DNA of 64,000 nucleotides from CAYNEI01 sp964396185 (lineage in GTDB: Archaea > Thermoplasmatota > SW-10-69-26): positions 62,001 through 126,000 of the forward strand of contig CAYNEI010000001.1 of assembly GCA_964396185.1 (NCBI GenBank), written 5' to 3'. The notes below the pieces were generated by a model that had not been told where the DNA came from, did not search any database, and saw only the letters and a program-made list of their open reading frames with translations. Both the position numbers and the translations under genes were made by a program. Shown in pieces: positions 37,301 to 43,194 of this stretch (within the stretch, counting starts at the first letter, position 1; each line of letters starts with the position of its first letter).

Positions 37301-37867
37301 CTCCCATTGGAAGGTGCCCTGTTGGCCTGTGGGGGTGTGCTCGACCTGGTAGGCGTCATACGAGCCGCTCCAGGCCTTGATGTGGCCGACGTTGTCCCCG
37401 TCGGCGACGAGCGCGCCCTCCTGCATGCCGGTCCAGAGGTAGTAGTTGTCCGCGAAGGTGTCCTTCGGGGCTGGAGAGATCCCGCCGGCGATGACCCCGA
37501 GACCGCCCATCCACTCCTCAGCACCCTCGCCAGGCGACCATGCCTCACGGGGCAGCGTCACAGTGTTCGAGACGTGGTCGCGCTCGAGGCGCTGGGTGCC
37601 ATCCGGGACGTGGAACTGGGTGTTGATCGAGTAGCCGAGGTAGGCGGGCATGTCGTTGCCCTCGTGACCGTAGCCCGGCGAGACCAACGCGTTGAGCGCC
37701 ATGTCCATCGCCACGCCCCCGCCCTGACCGGAGGCCTGCACCGACGCAGAGGCGCCAGGGCTCACCTGGCCCATCGAGGGCCCCACAAGGGAGCCCAGGG
37801 GCCCCAGGGGCACGAGCAGCATAGAAGCGACGACGAGGATGCTGACGAGATGTGGCTTGGCCTCCAT
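34325..37867 (-). CDS. Large secreted protein with C-terminal helical repeats (1180 aa)
   Basis: Start ATG 37867 (MEAKPHLVSILVVASMLLVPLG) follows AGGAGGTCC by 9 bases; an upstream in-frame ATG at 37918 lacks a ribosome site. Signal peptide about 1-30. Residues 70-400 are of unknown type (DMPAYLGYSINTQFHVPDGTQ, FADNYYLWTGMQ). A Ser/Pro/Ala spacer at about 408-440 contains 6-residue tandem repeats (SPVSLA). Ser/Gly-rich sequence and a further extracellular region follow, then an Ig-like strand set (ASVTVEIPELTLTAETTADAQGAFSL). Residues about 930-1180 are Ala/Leu-rich helix pairs (ATGLASSALAVLDQ, SSLEATGLLLTALETTGQLD, AFAQRQALAALG), similar to the alpha-alpha toroid of prenyltransferase/complement-C3-like folds. 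No membrane anchor is seen. Function unknown. Confidence 0.75.
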   Translation of the reverse strand: MEAKPHLVSILVVASMLLVPLGPLGSLVGPSMGQVSPGASASVQASGQGGGVAMDMALNALVSPGYGHEGNDMPAYLGYSINTQFHVPDGTQRLERDHVSNTVTLPREAWSPGEGAEEWMGGLGVIAGGISPAPKDTFADNYYLWTGMQEGALVADGDNVGHIKAWSGSYDAYQVEHTPTGQQGTFQWEHRDDWSNVLEATWTTHPRTTLPDGSGASSPVPTSFTRAMYLDHAQLQVENGDIDASQGDVEAPGFEFRQPTPPGTVMNLQMVGWSPAGPWGSYVDLSPDFATGIATGPTGEWRLPIEATLEQGGFWPERVQPPGVASPQYAAAMRAIAIPLLPTDAGPGANDILLTADMAPGEVFVAHLAVHQPDGSMETTKLVLDEPGPRSWRVSAGELIELDDQGPQPRLSSPASLASPVSLASPVSLASPASVGSLGPLAPAEQPDGSTGSTESNEPTGLDGSPSAGEPSAGSDEVDSAENTFSMEINDAGRPVVHNLTRDGVRLVEILDTHSVVTAAGPSTLGEANRDGSALVWEHPSAPQGRKAAAYLVDDLLVVERTIVTEDQLWTIVDSHSLNGEPIAHAVETTARLADVAPVDRLSGELTHATRLLDAPLSPRVVLPTPTQQFSLAPRASDETTVEVANAGELADGSLLTDPAYTVLSQGPDVWGSWVRPLVIAPDPLDAPEAGTFTSMQTYRVTPELVGTFQGLEKFMDGGIGGDVVEPTRDFDGHEPMAIALGAQDQHGNPLSQDDIQELFIDLRTLEGDELFSATFEDPPFSPDGGQSWGVILYPSQDLDPMDLTVYARAIHDGGLVTKEGSVDVPAAAWSFTVDRIPLDATSSAPGSVEGTTEPLASVTVEIPELTLTAETTADAQGAFSLALDLAGVPSGDYEAVVHAVAPAPGEPKDLAASILVPSPGQGLPEDDAATTTARIQHIAGGTDPSAHRTDDEMDTEAAAALLAGREQAGAYDDSLRATAWAVQGLDAMGATQSPSTSSYLASLQAGPGFAWRPGQPASAVATGLASSALAVLDQAPPVDPGALVRWDGSAGLASAHPASSLEATGLLLTALETTGQLDALDPWWTAQITRYLEAGQPRSPAEAFAQRQALAALGASPETEILGDTLDAVAYRALSGLDTQALGPYQLSTDGGFTWTLDGASSQALATGLALATLDAPGS
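36573..36626 (-). repeat. 18-bp in-frame tandem repeat
   Basis: Three units of GGAGGCCAGGGAAACCGG (third with one change) encode SPVSLA repeats in the linker of the 1180-residue protein. Copy number could vary without breaking the frame. Confidence 0.85.
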
Positions 37868-37920
37868 GATGCATGGACCTCCTTCCCAGGAGCCTCTCAA
37901 GGACCCCAGCGCATACACCA

Positions 37921-37935
37921 GGGAAAAAGTTTCCC
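37921..37935 (-). promoter_or_regulatory. GGGAAA-aag-TTTCCC dyad
   Basis: Perfect 6-bp arms around 3 bases, 54-68 bases before the ATG of the 1180-residue protein. No standard TATA box is visible, so this A/T-rich dyad may include the promoter. Confidence 0.4.
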
Positions 37936-38020
37936 CGCACCTTAGGGGGAGTGTGCCGAGGGCACGAGCCCGCGACAGGCGCTCTCGCCATGCGGGCGCC
38001 GCCGCGCCCGGGGTCAGCGG

Positions 38021-39370
38021 TCAGTCCAGCCAGCGCGCTGCGATCACGATGAGCAGCAAGACCACCAGGAACCCGATGCCCAGGGTTCGCCAGGGGATGT
38101 CTCGATCCTCGTCGGCGTGGTCATCGCCGTGGCCGTTGGCCTCGGCGTGCACATCATCACCCGGGAGCCAGAACAGGGGCTCCAGGGGCGCTTCCCCGTG
38201 GGCTTGGAGCAGCAGGCTTGCGGCGAACCGGTGGCTAGCGATGTAGCCGAGCCCCGAGCCGGCGGTGAGGATGGCGGAGTGCTCGTCCCCGGTGCTGTTG
38301 GCCTCGGCCAACCGGTTGGCCGCCGAGTTGTAGCTCTGGAGAGCCGCGCGGAGGTACGTCGAATTGCTCACGCCCGCATCGCCCGCGCCGTCCAAGGCGT
38401 GCAGGGTCTCAGGCAGCCGAAGCGCGTCCTCCAGGGTCGCCACCGCATCCTCCGCCTCGATGGAGAAGGCTTCCTCCTGGATCATGTGCTGGGCCACAGC
38501 AGACGGCTGTTGGCGCACGAGCGTGACCATAGCACCCAGGCTGGCCAGGGTGCGGTTGGCTTCCAGGTTGTCGTTGACCACGTTGGTGAGCTGCTGGTCG
38601 AAGCTGCGCTTGAGGTGCTCGACCTGCGGGACCCAGACCTCCAGGCGGGCGTGCAAGGTCTCGTTGGTGACCACGGGCCCCGTGGGTGAATCGGGCGCCT
38701 CGGCCAAGCTCTCGGAGAGCAACTCGGCGGCCAACTCGATCTCCCAGGCCGCAGCGTTGGACCACGCGATCAGGCCCAGGCGAACCTGTTGCTCGCGGTT
38801 GTCGTTGTTCCAGCCGCGGTCGAACTCGCCGTACGTGAACAGGGCAAGCTGGCCTTCGGCGAGCACGTCGCCAACGTGCAGGGTGCGGTCGAGCAACCAC
38901 GGGTCCACGCCTCCGCGCTCGATGTTGCCCAGGCGCGCGTGGAGCCGGTCCACCTCGCTGACCGTGTCCTCGAAGAGATCCCGGCTGCGGGTGTAGATGG
39001 CCGCGTCCTGGTCGCTGGAGTCCTCGGTCTCGGTCTCCCAGATGGCCTGAGAGACGGCAGCGTGGAAGTTACGCAGCCCCTCCAGGGTCAAGTGCAGGTC
39101 CCCGGACTCGTAGAAGCGAGCCGCTCGGTTGAGCTCGACGGCGGCCTGGCCGATGGCCTGGTGGTTGGGGGCGGCCTCGTTGGCCTCGTTCCAGGTCCGG
39201 TTGGCCGCCCGGAGCTCCTCGAGCAAGACCCGGTCCAGGATCGGGTCCGGGTTCGGGGGCTCGAAGGGCAGATCCACCTGGGCGGTAGCCTGCATCGGGA
39301 CCACGGATCCGACCAGGAGCAAGAGGGCGACCGAGAGGATGGTTCGCGGGGATCCCCGCTGGAAGCGCAT
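38021..39370 (-). CDS. Secreted, C-terminally membrane-anchored protein (449 aa)
   Basis: The start is ATG 39370 (MRFQRGSPRTILSVALLLLVGS), giving a clean signal peptide ending TAQ near 31; the frame is open further upstream but overlaps other genes and has no signal there. The body (about 40-400) is mostly helical and acidic, with repeated LxxLxxA patterns and several N-x-S/T sequons. A His/Asp-rich segment (DDVHAEANGHGDDHADED) near 400-420 could bind metal. It is followed by one membrane helix IPWRTLGIGFLVVLLLIVIAARWLD. This predicts a type I envelope protein with the bulk outside. Not recognised as a named family. Confidence 0.75.
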   Translation of the reverse strand: MRFQRGSPRTILSVALLLLVGSVVPMQATAQVDLPFEPPNPDPILDRVLLEELRAANRTWNEANEAAPNHQAIGQAAVELNRAARFYESGDLHLTLEGLRNFHAAVSQAIWETETEDSSDQDAAIYTRSRDLFEDTVSEVDRLHARLGNIERGGVDPWLLDRTLHVGDVLAEGQLALFTYGEFDRGWNNDNREQQVRLGLIAWSNAAAWEIELAAELLSESLAEAPDSPTGPVVTNETLHARLEVWVPQVEHLKRSFDQQLTNVVNDNLEANRTLASLGAMVTLVRQQPSAVAQHMIQEEAFSIEAEDAVATLEDALRLPETLHALDGAGDAGVSNSTYLRAALQSYNSAANRLAEANSTGDEHSAILTAGSGLGYIASHRFAASLLLQAHGEAPLEPLFWLPGDDVHAEANGHGDDHADEDRDIPWRTLGIGFLVVLLLIVIAARWLD

Positions 39371-39515
39371 AGCCGGGCACACGGGCTCGTTCGCTTCAAT
39401 GTTTCCAGTCCTCCCCCAGTGGTTGGAGGACCCCCGCGGGGCGCTCTGGAGGTCGTGTTCACCTCCGGGGCGTGGGTTGGCTGTGCGGCGGACGGTCAGG
39501 TCTCTTGTCTGTCCC

Positions 39516-39522
39516 TTTATAT
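39516..39522 (+). promoter_or_regulatory. TATA box of the VapBC-like pair
   Basis: TTTATAT about 27 bases before the ATG at 39546, so the transcript is probably leaderless. Confidence 0.6.
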
Positions 39523-39545
39523 GTTCTGAGGTCATACCGTCCGCG

Positions 39546-39764
39546 ATGGCAGATGTGGATCTCCGCCGGACCCTGGCGCAAGTGGAGTCCCTGGAGCGGG
39601 AGATCGAGCGCGTCAAGCGTGATCTTCTGCGGCATCTCTCCGAGGAGCATGCTGGAACGGAGCTGCCATCGCTGTACGGGACGGTCGCGGGTGGCGATAT
39701 CCCGGATGAGCTGATCCACGAAGCCCAACGCTCCCTCTTCCAAGGTGGCGACACTGGATCCTGA
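39546..39764 (+). CDS. VapB-like antitoxin (72 aa)
   Basis: Starts MADVDLRRTLAQVESLEREIERVKRDLLRHLSEE: a long amphipathic helix that may dimerise as a coiled coil, followed by ELPSLYGTVAGGDIPDELIHEAQRSLF, a tail that could cover a PIN active site. Directly precedes a PIN toxin gene in the same frame, 15 bases from its presumed start. Not a standard ribbon-helix-helix antitoxin. Assignment rests on size and neighbour. Confidence 0.65.
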   Translation: MADVDLRRTLAQVESLEREIERVKRDLLRHLSEEHAGTELPSLYGTVAGGDIPDELIHEAQRSLFQGGDTGS

Positions 39765-39779
39765 AGGGGGCTTGATGGA

Positions 39780-40199
39780 CTGCTGTACGTCATCGATACA
39801 CACGTCCTGATTTGGTATCTCATCGGTAGCCAGCGGCTCTCTGACGATCTCCGCACCAGAGTCGACGAGCTCCGGCACGCAGGCACTCGGCTCCTGGTAC
39901 CGACGATCGTGCTGGCAGAGGCGCTCTACGTTTCGGAGAAGGGCCGTGATGTCTCAGCCGGCGATGAACAGGTATTGGATTTCGAGGCCCTGTACGAGAC
40001 CGTCCTGGAGGACCCTGGGTTCGAGATCGTGAGCTTCGGCCGAGACATCCTTGAACAGACAACCCAGGTTCAAGATGTCCCTGGACTACACGACCGGATC
40101 ATCACCGCGACCGCCCGGTGCTACGGGGCCGGGATCCTGACACGTGACCGAGAGATCTCAGCGTCACAAGCCGCCCTCGACGGCCCGGTACGGGATTGA
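39780..40199 (+). CDS. PIN-domain toxin (VapC-like), apparent CTG start
   Basis: LLYVIDTHVLIWYLIGSQ begins at CTG 39780 (or 39783). All four PIN acidic residues are visible: Asp in VIDTHVLIW, Glu in IVLAEALYV, Asp in GLHDRIITATA, Asp in ILTRDREIS. PIN toxins cut RNA, often tRNA or rRNA. There is no ATG, GTG or TTG in frame before the first Asp: ATG 39775 and TTG 39772 are in other frames, and the first conventional in-frame start (GTG 39909) would remove the first Asp. AAGGGGG at 39764-39770 is well spaced for CTG 39780. Either CTG is used, or a small indel has silenced the toxin. Otherwise the domain is complete at about 139 residues. Confidence 0.75.
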   Translation: MLYVIDTHVLIWYLIGSQRLSDDLRTRVDELRHAGTRLLVPTIVLAEALYVSEKGRDVSAGDEQVLDFEALYETVLEDPGFEIVSFGRDILEQTTQVQDVPGLHDRIITATARCYGAGILTRDREISASQAALDGPVRD

Positions 40200-40917
40200 T
40201 ACGCAGGGTCCTCGTCCCACACCACGCACCTTCCAAGCGGAGCCCGGCGCGTAACCGAGCGGACCGCCAGCGAGCACCCCCGGAGGAGCTGATCTCCAAC
40301 AACCCCTGGAAGATGAAGCGGTTCATCGAGGGATGTCGCCGGGACAAGGCTGCTGACGACGCTTAGACTGCCGAACGTAATCTGGGGAACCCGCGCCGGC
40401 CAGTTGGCGCTTGAAGGTCGTCGAGCCGGGCCGCAAGGAGTAGCCGTAGGCTACTTCGAGGACACGGGTCGACGGCATGCGTTCATCGTGGAGTCAAGCG
40501 TCCAGGTGGCCGGCCCAGCGGCCCTATCGATGCAGGGTGAGCCCCTGGCCGCGCCGGGTCGACGGTGCCGGCGCGTCTCTTCCCGGTCGGTGCGCCGCTG
40601 GCAGGGCGGCCGTGTGCGGCGGTTGAAAGGTTGCACGAACCGCGGTGCGGTTCGTGCGCTCGCGGGCCCTGGTGGCCCCGCGATCCCTCCGGGCCTTGTG
40701 AGGGGTCGCCCTGCGACCCCGAACGAGCCCGAATCTCTGATTCGGGCGGACCTGCCCTTGCCCCCGACCACCTGCCAACGACCAGGGGCTCACGCGGGTT
40801 CCGCACATTCCGTCCGGCAGTCTTGCTCGACCGCTTGGTCCGACCCAGGATGGCCGGTGGCGGCAGGCAGGTCTTCACGATCCAGGGAACGGATCGCCCT
40901 GTTCCATCTGGCCGAGT
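40200..40917. other. 718-bp stretch without a convincing gene
   Basis: Near 40280-40365 one frame reads PEELISNNPWKMKRF...DKAADDA before TAG with good codon character, perhaps the tail of a lost gene, but no start is visible. The rest (40404-40917) has open frames with unlikely composition. Its main feature is the run of tight stem-loops at 40633-40747 listed separately. Confidence 0.5.
40633..40747. repeat. Cluster of stem-loops with 3-base loops
   Basis: GCACGAACCGC-ggt-GCGGTTCGTGC (40633-40657, 11 bp), a bulged GCGGGCC/GGCCCCGC stem (40662-40682), GGGGTCGC-cct-GCGACCCC (40702-40720, 8 bp) and GCCCGAATC-tct-GATTCGGGC (40727-40747, 9 bp). The three perfect stems all have 3-base loops and differ in sequence. 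No gene is visible here. Confidence 0.8.
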
Positions 40918-41259
40918 CTATGCGGGCCGCGCGACGAGCGCGTGGATCGCCTGGACCACGCGATCGTACATCGCGTCGTCGACCCGCCCGAAGGATCGGT
41001 CCACGAGTTCCTTTTCGACCTGCACGAGCTTGTCAGCCCGGACCATGCTCTCCAGGGGCAGATCACCTTCGCTCAGTTCGTCGGGCGAGAGGGCGACCTT
41101 GTAGGGAGCAGGGGAGAGGTTGGCGGTGACCGCGCAGATGAGCACGTCGTCGTGCTCCTGGTTGTAGGCGTCCTGGGATACCACGATGGCAGGACGGGCT
41201 TTAGCATCCTGGAGGTTCGAGAAAGGGAACCGGATCCAGACGAGGTCCTGCTGGTTCAT
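40918..41259 (-). CDS. mazF: MazF/PemK-type endoribonuclease toxin (113 aa)
   Basis: Starts MNQQDLVWIRFPFSNLQDAKARPAIVVSQDAYN, with the family's strand pattern (D-V-W, then KARPAIVVS) and ALSPDELSEGDLPLESMVRADKLVQVEKELV later, matching the MazF core including the S-x-V-x-x-D-K segment. Length is normal and no damage is seen. MazF proteins are sequence-specific mRNA interferases. ATG overlaps the stop of the AbrB-type gene by 4 bases (ATGA), so expression is coupled to the antitoxin. Confidence 0.85.
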   Translation of the reverse strand: MNQQDLVWIRFPFSNLQDAKARPAIVVSQDAYNQEHDDVLICAVTANLSPAPYKVALSPDELSEGDLPLESMVRADKLVQVEKELVDRSFGRVDDAMYDRVVQAIHALVARPA

Positions 41260-41537
41260 GCAGGGGCCTCTTGGTAGAACTCCTCCCACACCTCGTCCTC
41301 CGGGCCCCACGCGCGCTCAAGCGCCCGTGCGGTGATGGTGCGCCAGGAGGCCTCGAGCTCCTCTAGGACGTCCTCCTCACGCCGAAGCACGATCTCCCCG
41401 CCCCGCTTGACGAGCACAAGCACCGAGCCCCCCTCGATCCCCAGCGCGGTGCGCATCTCCTCTGGGATGACGAGCTGACCGCGATCGTTCACCCGCACAG
41501 CCCGAAGCATATCCTCCGTATCAGTCGTCATAATCAT
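41256..41537 (-). CDS. AbrB/SpoVT-type antitoxin (93 aa)
   Basis: MIMTTDTEDMLRAVRVNDRGQLVIPEEMRTALGIEGGSVLVLVKRGGEIVLRRE is a swapped-hairpin AbrB DNA-binding domain (V-x-x-R-G-Q-[LV]-x-I-P-x-x-x-R). An acidic helical C-terminus (EDVLEELEASW) probably binds the MazF toxin. ATG 41537 is 25 bases from a TATA-like CTTAAG (41560-41565) and would be leaderless; ATG 41531 is an alternative. The start codon lies inside an 18-bp palindrome, suggesting tight autorepression. Confidence 0.85.
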   Translation of the reverse strand: MIMTTDTEDMLRAVRVNDRGQLVIPEEMRTALGIEGGSVLVLVKRGGEIVLRREEDVLEELEASWRTITARALERAWGPEDEVWEEFYQEAPA

Positions 41538-41549
41538 ACCAGTATGATT
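41532..41549 (-). promoter_or_regulatory. 18-bp palindromic operator over the AbrB start
   Basis: AATCATAC-ca-GTATGATT, perfect 8-bp arms, covers the ATG at 41537 and the expected transcription start. AbrB-type antitoxins commonly bind such dyads. Confidence 0.65.
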
Positions 41550-41692
41550 CTTCCCATAGCTTAAGGTTTCTGGGTCCGGTTCGTACTCGCCGTCCGGTTC
41601 CATCTCAGCACGGCACCATGGCAGCCTGGTCCACCGTTCCTCCAGGAACGCCAGGTCTCTGCGCCGATCCGCGAAAGGGCCATGGATAGACG

Positions 41693-41732
41693 TACTCACG
41701 AGGAGGATACTCACGAGGAACATACTCACGAG
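41693..41732. repeat. Three TACTCACGAG direct repeats, 15-bp period
   Basis: Copies at 41693-41702, 41708-41717 and 41723-41732, about 150-200 bases upstream of the AbrB/MazF operon and downstream of the 394-residue gene. The stretch 41538-41784 has no other feature. Each unit resembles half of the ACTCA-N-TGAGT dyad found in the array. Confidence 0.7.
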
Positions 41733-41784
41733 TACCATGCGCAAGCGTAGACAAGCTGGCGGCCGGCTCGCCGGGCCCCAGCTC

Positions 41785-41833
41785 AGGCTAGAGAAGAAGA
41801 GGAGAAGAGCGCCCGGCCCACCATGGGCCGGGC
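41785..41833 (-). terminator. Hairpin terminator of the 394-residue gene
   Basis: GCCCGGCCCA (41811-41820) pairs with TGGGCCGGGC (41824-41833). Read on the minus strand it is followed by GCTCTTCTCCTCTTCTTCTC. Confidence 0.7.
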
Positions 41834-41853
41834 AGCTTACGAGTCGATCCCGT

Positions 41854-43038
41854 CTAGGAGATCGTGACCGTCTTGGTCGCCTGGTTGCCGGCCTCGTCCA
41901 CCGCGGAGACGATGACGACGTCGCCAGGCTCAAGCGGGTCGCTGGTCCGGTCGATCTTGACCATCTTCCCGTAGCTCGTCGTCTGGAACGTGAACAGCGG
42001 GAAGGAGTCCACGTCGCGCGGCGTGCTGTCCTCGAAGCTCGTGCTCGGGGTCACACCGTTGATGGTCACCGAGAACGAGTCTGGGACGATGGCTTCACCG
42101 AACTCGACGATGAGCTCGTCAGCGCCATTCTCGGCCTGGCTGATGCTCACATCACCCGGGACGATGGCGGGCCAGGGGGGCAGCAAATCGCGGTTCTCAC
42201 AGTCCGGAGGCTGGCAGGACGCGTAGCCGTCCGGCGTGGCCGCCGTCTTGGGCTCGTCTTCGTACGTGTTGTCCACGATGGCGTAGATGAAGCCCGTCTT
42301 GACCGGGGCCAGACCACCGGGCGGGGTGTCGCTCGGGACGTCTGGCGGGCCGAAGGCGCGCAGCACGGCACCGTAGATGTTGTCGGGCACCAGGTGCGTG
42401 TTGATGGGGATCAACCAGCCGTCCTGGGGCGTGGTGTCGCCACGGTAGAACTCGTAGTAAGCACCCGAGACACCGATGCCGGCGTCGTTGCCAGTCATGT
42501 CGCAGACCTGGTCGGGGCCAAGCACGGCCTGGCCCGAGAGGTCGTTGACGGTGAGCGTGGTGTGCAGGAAGCCGAACCAGACGGCCTCGATGCTCTCATC
42601 GGGCTCGCCGGTGGCCTTCTCGAGCACGCGGGGGATCACGTAGAGCCCGCCGTCGGCGCGCAGGATGCTCTGGGTCTCCTTGTCGGCACCGTCGGGGACG
42701 TGGAGCGCGAAGGGGTTGCCGATGCGAAGCTCCAGGTCCTCATCGCCGCACTCGTAGAAGGGCGGGATACCGGCCTGGATGTTGCCGTCGTCATCGCGGG
42801 CAAGCTGGTCGGGCTGACCGTTGGCACCCTCTCCGTTGCTGCGTTGATCCGGGCCGTCGTTCCCGCACTCGTCACCGGCTAGGTTGACGCACGTGTCCTC
42901 GTTGAACTCTGCAGGAACGTCTGCAGGCTCCGGGACGAACGTGTCCAGGATGATGTTGTGTGCAGGGCGCGTGCTGATGATCGCCGATGCCGGCGCCGTC
43001 AGCATGATCGCTACGATGATGATCGCTCCAACTCGCAT
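41854..43038 (-). CDS. Secreted protein with C-terminal Ig-like domain (394 aa)
   Basis: Short signal peptide MRVGAIIIVAIMLTAPASA. The middle has four to six Cys (DTCVNLAGDECGND, YECGDED, QVCDMTG, YASCQPPDCEN), likely disulfide-bonded outside the cell. A helical/strand region contains RIGNPFALHVPDGADK and WLIPINTHLVPDNIYG. The last about 100 residues (VPGDVSISQAENGADELIVEFGEAI ... VSAVDEAGNQATKTVTIS) look like a bacterial SbsA/Ig-like fold. No anchor. TTTATA at 43076-43081 and the dyad AAGGATTCCTT (43059-43069) form its promoter. Not related in sequence to the array proteins. Function unknown. Confidence 0.75.
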   Translation of the reverse strand: MRVGAIIIVAIMLTAPASAIISTRPAHNIILDTFVPEPADVPAEFNEDTCVNLAGDECGNDGPDQRSNGEGANGQPDQLARDDDGNIQAGIPPFYECGDEDLELRIGNPFALHVPDGADKETQSILRADGGLYVIPRVLEKATGEPDESIEAVWFGFLHTTLTVNDLSGQAVLGPDQVCDMTGNDAGIGVSGAYYEFYRGDTTPQDGWLIPINTHLVPDNIYGAVLRAFGPPDVPSDTPPGGLAPVKTGFIYAIVDNTYEDEPKTAATPDGYASCQPPDCENRDLLPPWPAIVPGDVSISQAENGADELIVEFGEAIVPDSFSVTINGVTPSTSFEDSTPRDVDSFPLFTFQTTSYGKMVKIDRTSDPLEPGDVVIVSAVDEAGNQATKTVTIS

Positions 43039-43058
43039 GGGGGACTCGCCTCCAGCTC

Positions 43059-43081
43059 AAGGATTCCTTAGTGGGTATAAA
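43059..43081 (-). promoter_or_regulatory. TATA box and AAGGATTCCTT dyad
   Basis: Read on the minus strand: CCTTTATACCCACTAAGGAATCCTTG. The dyad arms are AAGGA/TCCTT around one base, placed between TATA box and start like the dyads in the array. Confidence 0.55.
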
Positions 43082-43194
43082 GGTGTTTTCGTGCCTCTGG
43101 CTTCGCCAATGCGAGTGCGCCGGTGCCTGAGTGACGAGTGCACTCGCCACGGGAGCGCGGCTTCGCCGCGATCAGGCGCGCCGACGGCGATCTG

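Noticed and set aside
39371..39886. Upstream extension of the 449-residue membrane protein
   Set aside because: The frame is open, but it overlaps the VapB-like gene and its promoter, contains no signal peptide at its start, and a clean signal peptide begins at 39370.
40404..41129. 241-codon plus-strand open frame
   Set aside because: Arg/Pro/Gly-rich with no pattern, it crosses the stem-loop cluster and overlaps the MazF gene on the other strand.
43135..43146. CGAGTGCACTCG palindrome after the large operon as an operator
   Set aside because: It lies between the end of one operon and the upstream region of the 394-residue gene, about 55 bases beyond that gene's TATA box. It is as likely part of the operon's 3' structure, so I do not list it as a regulatory site.
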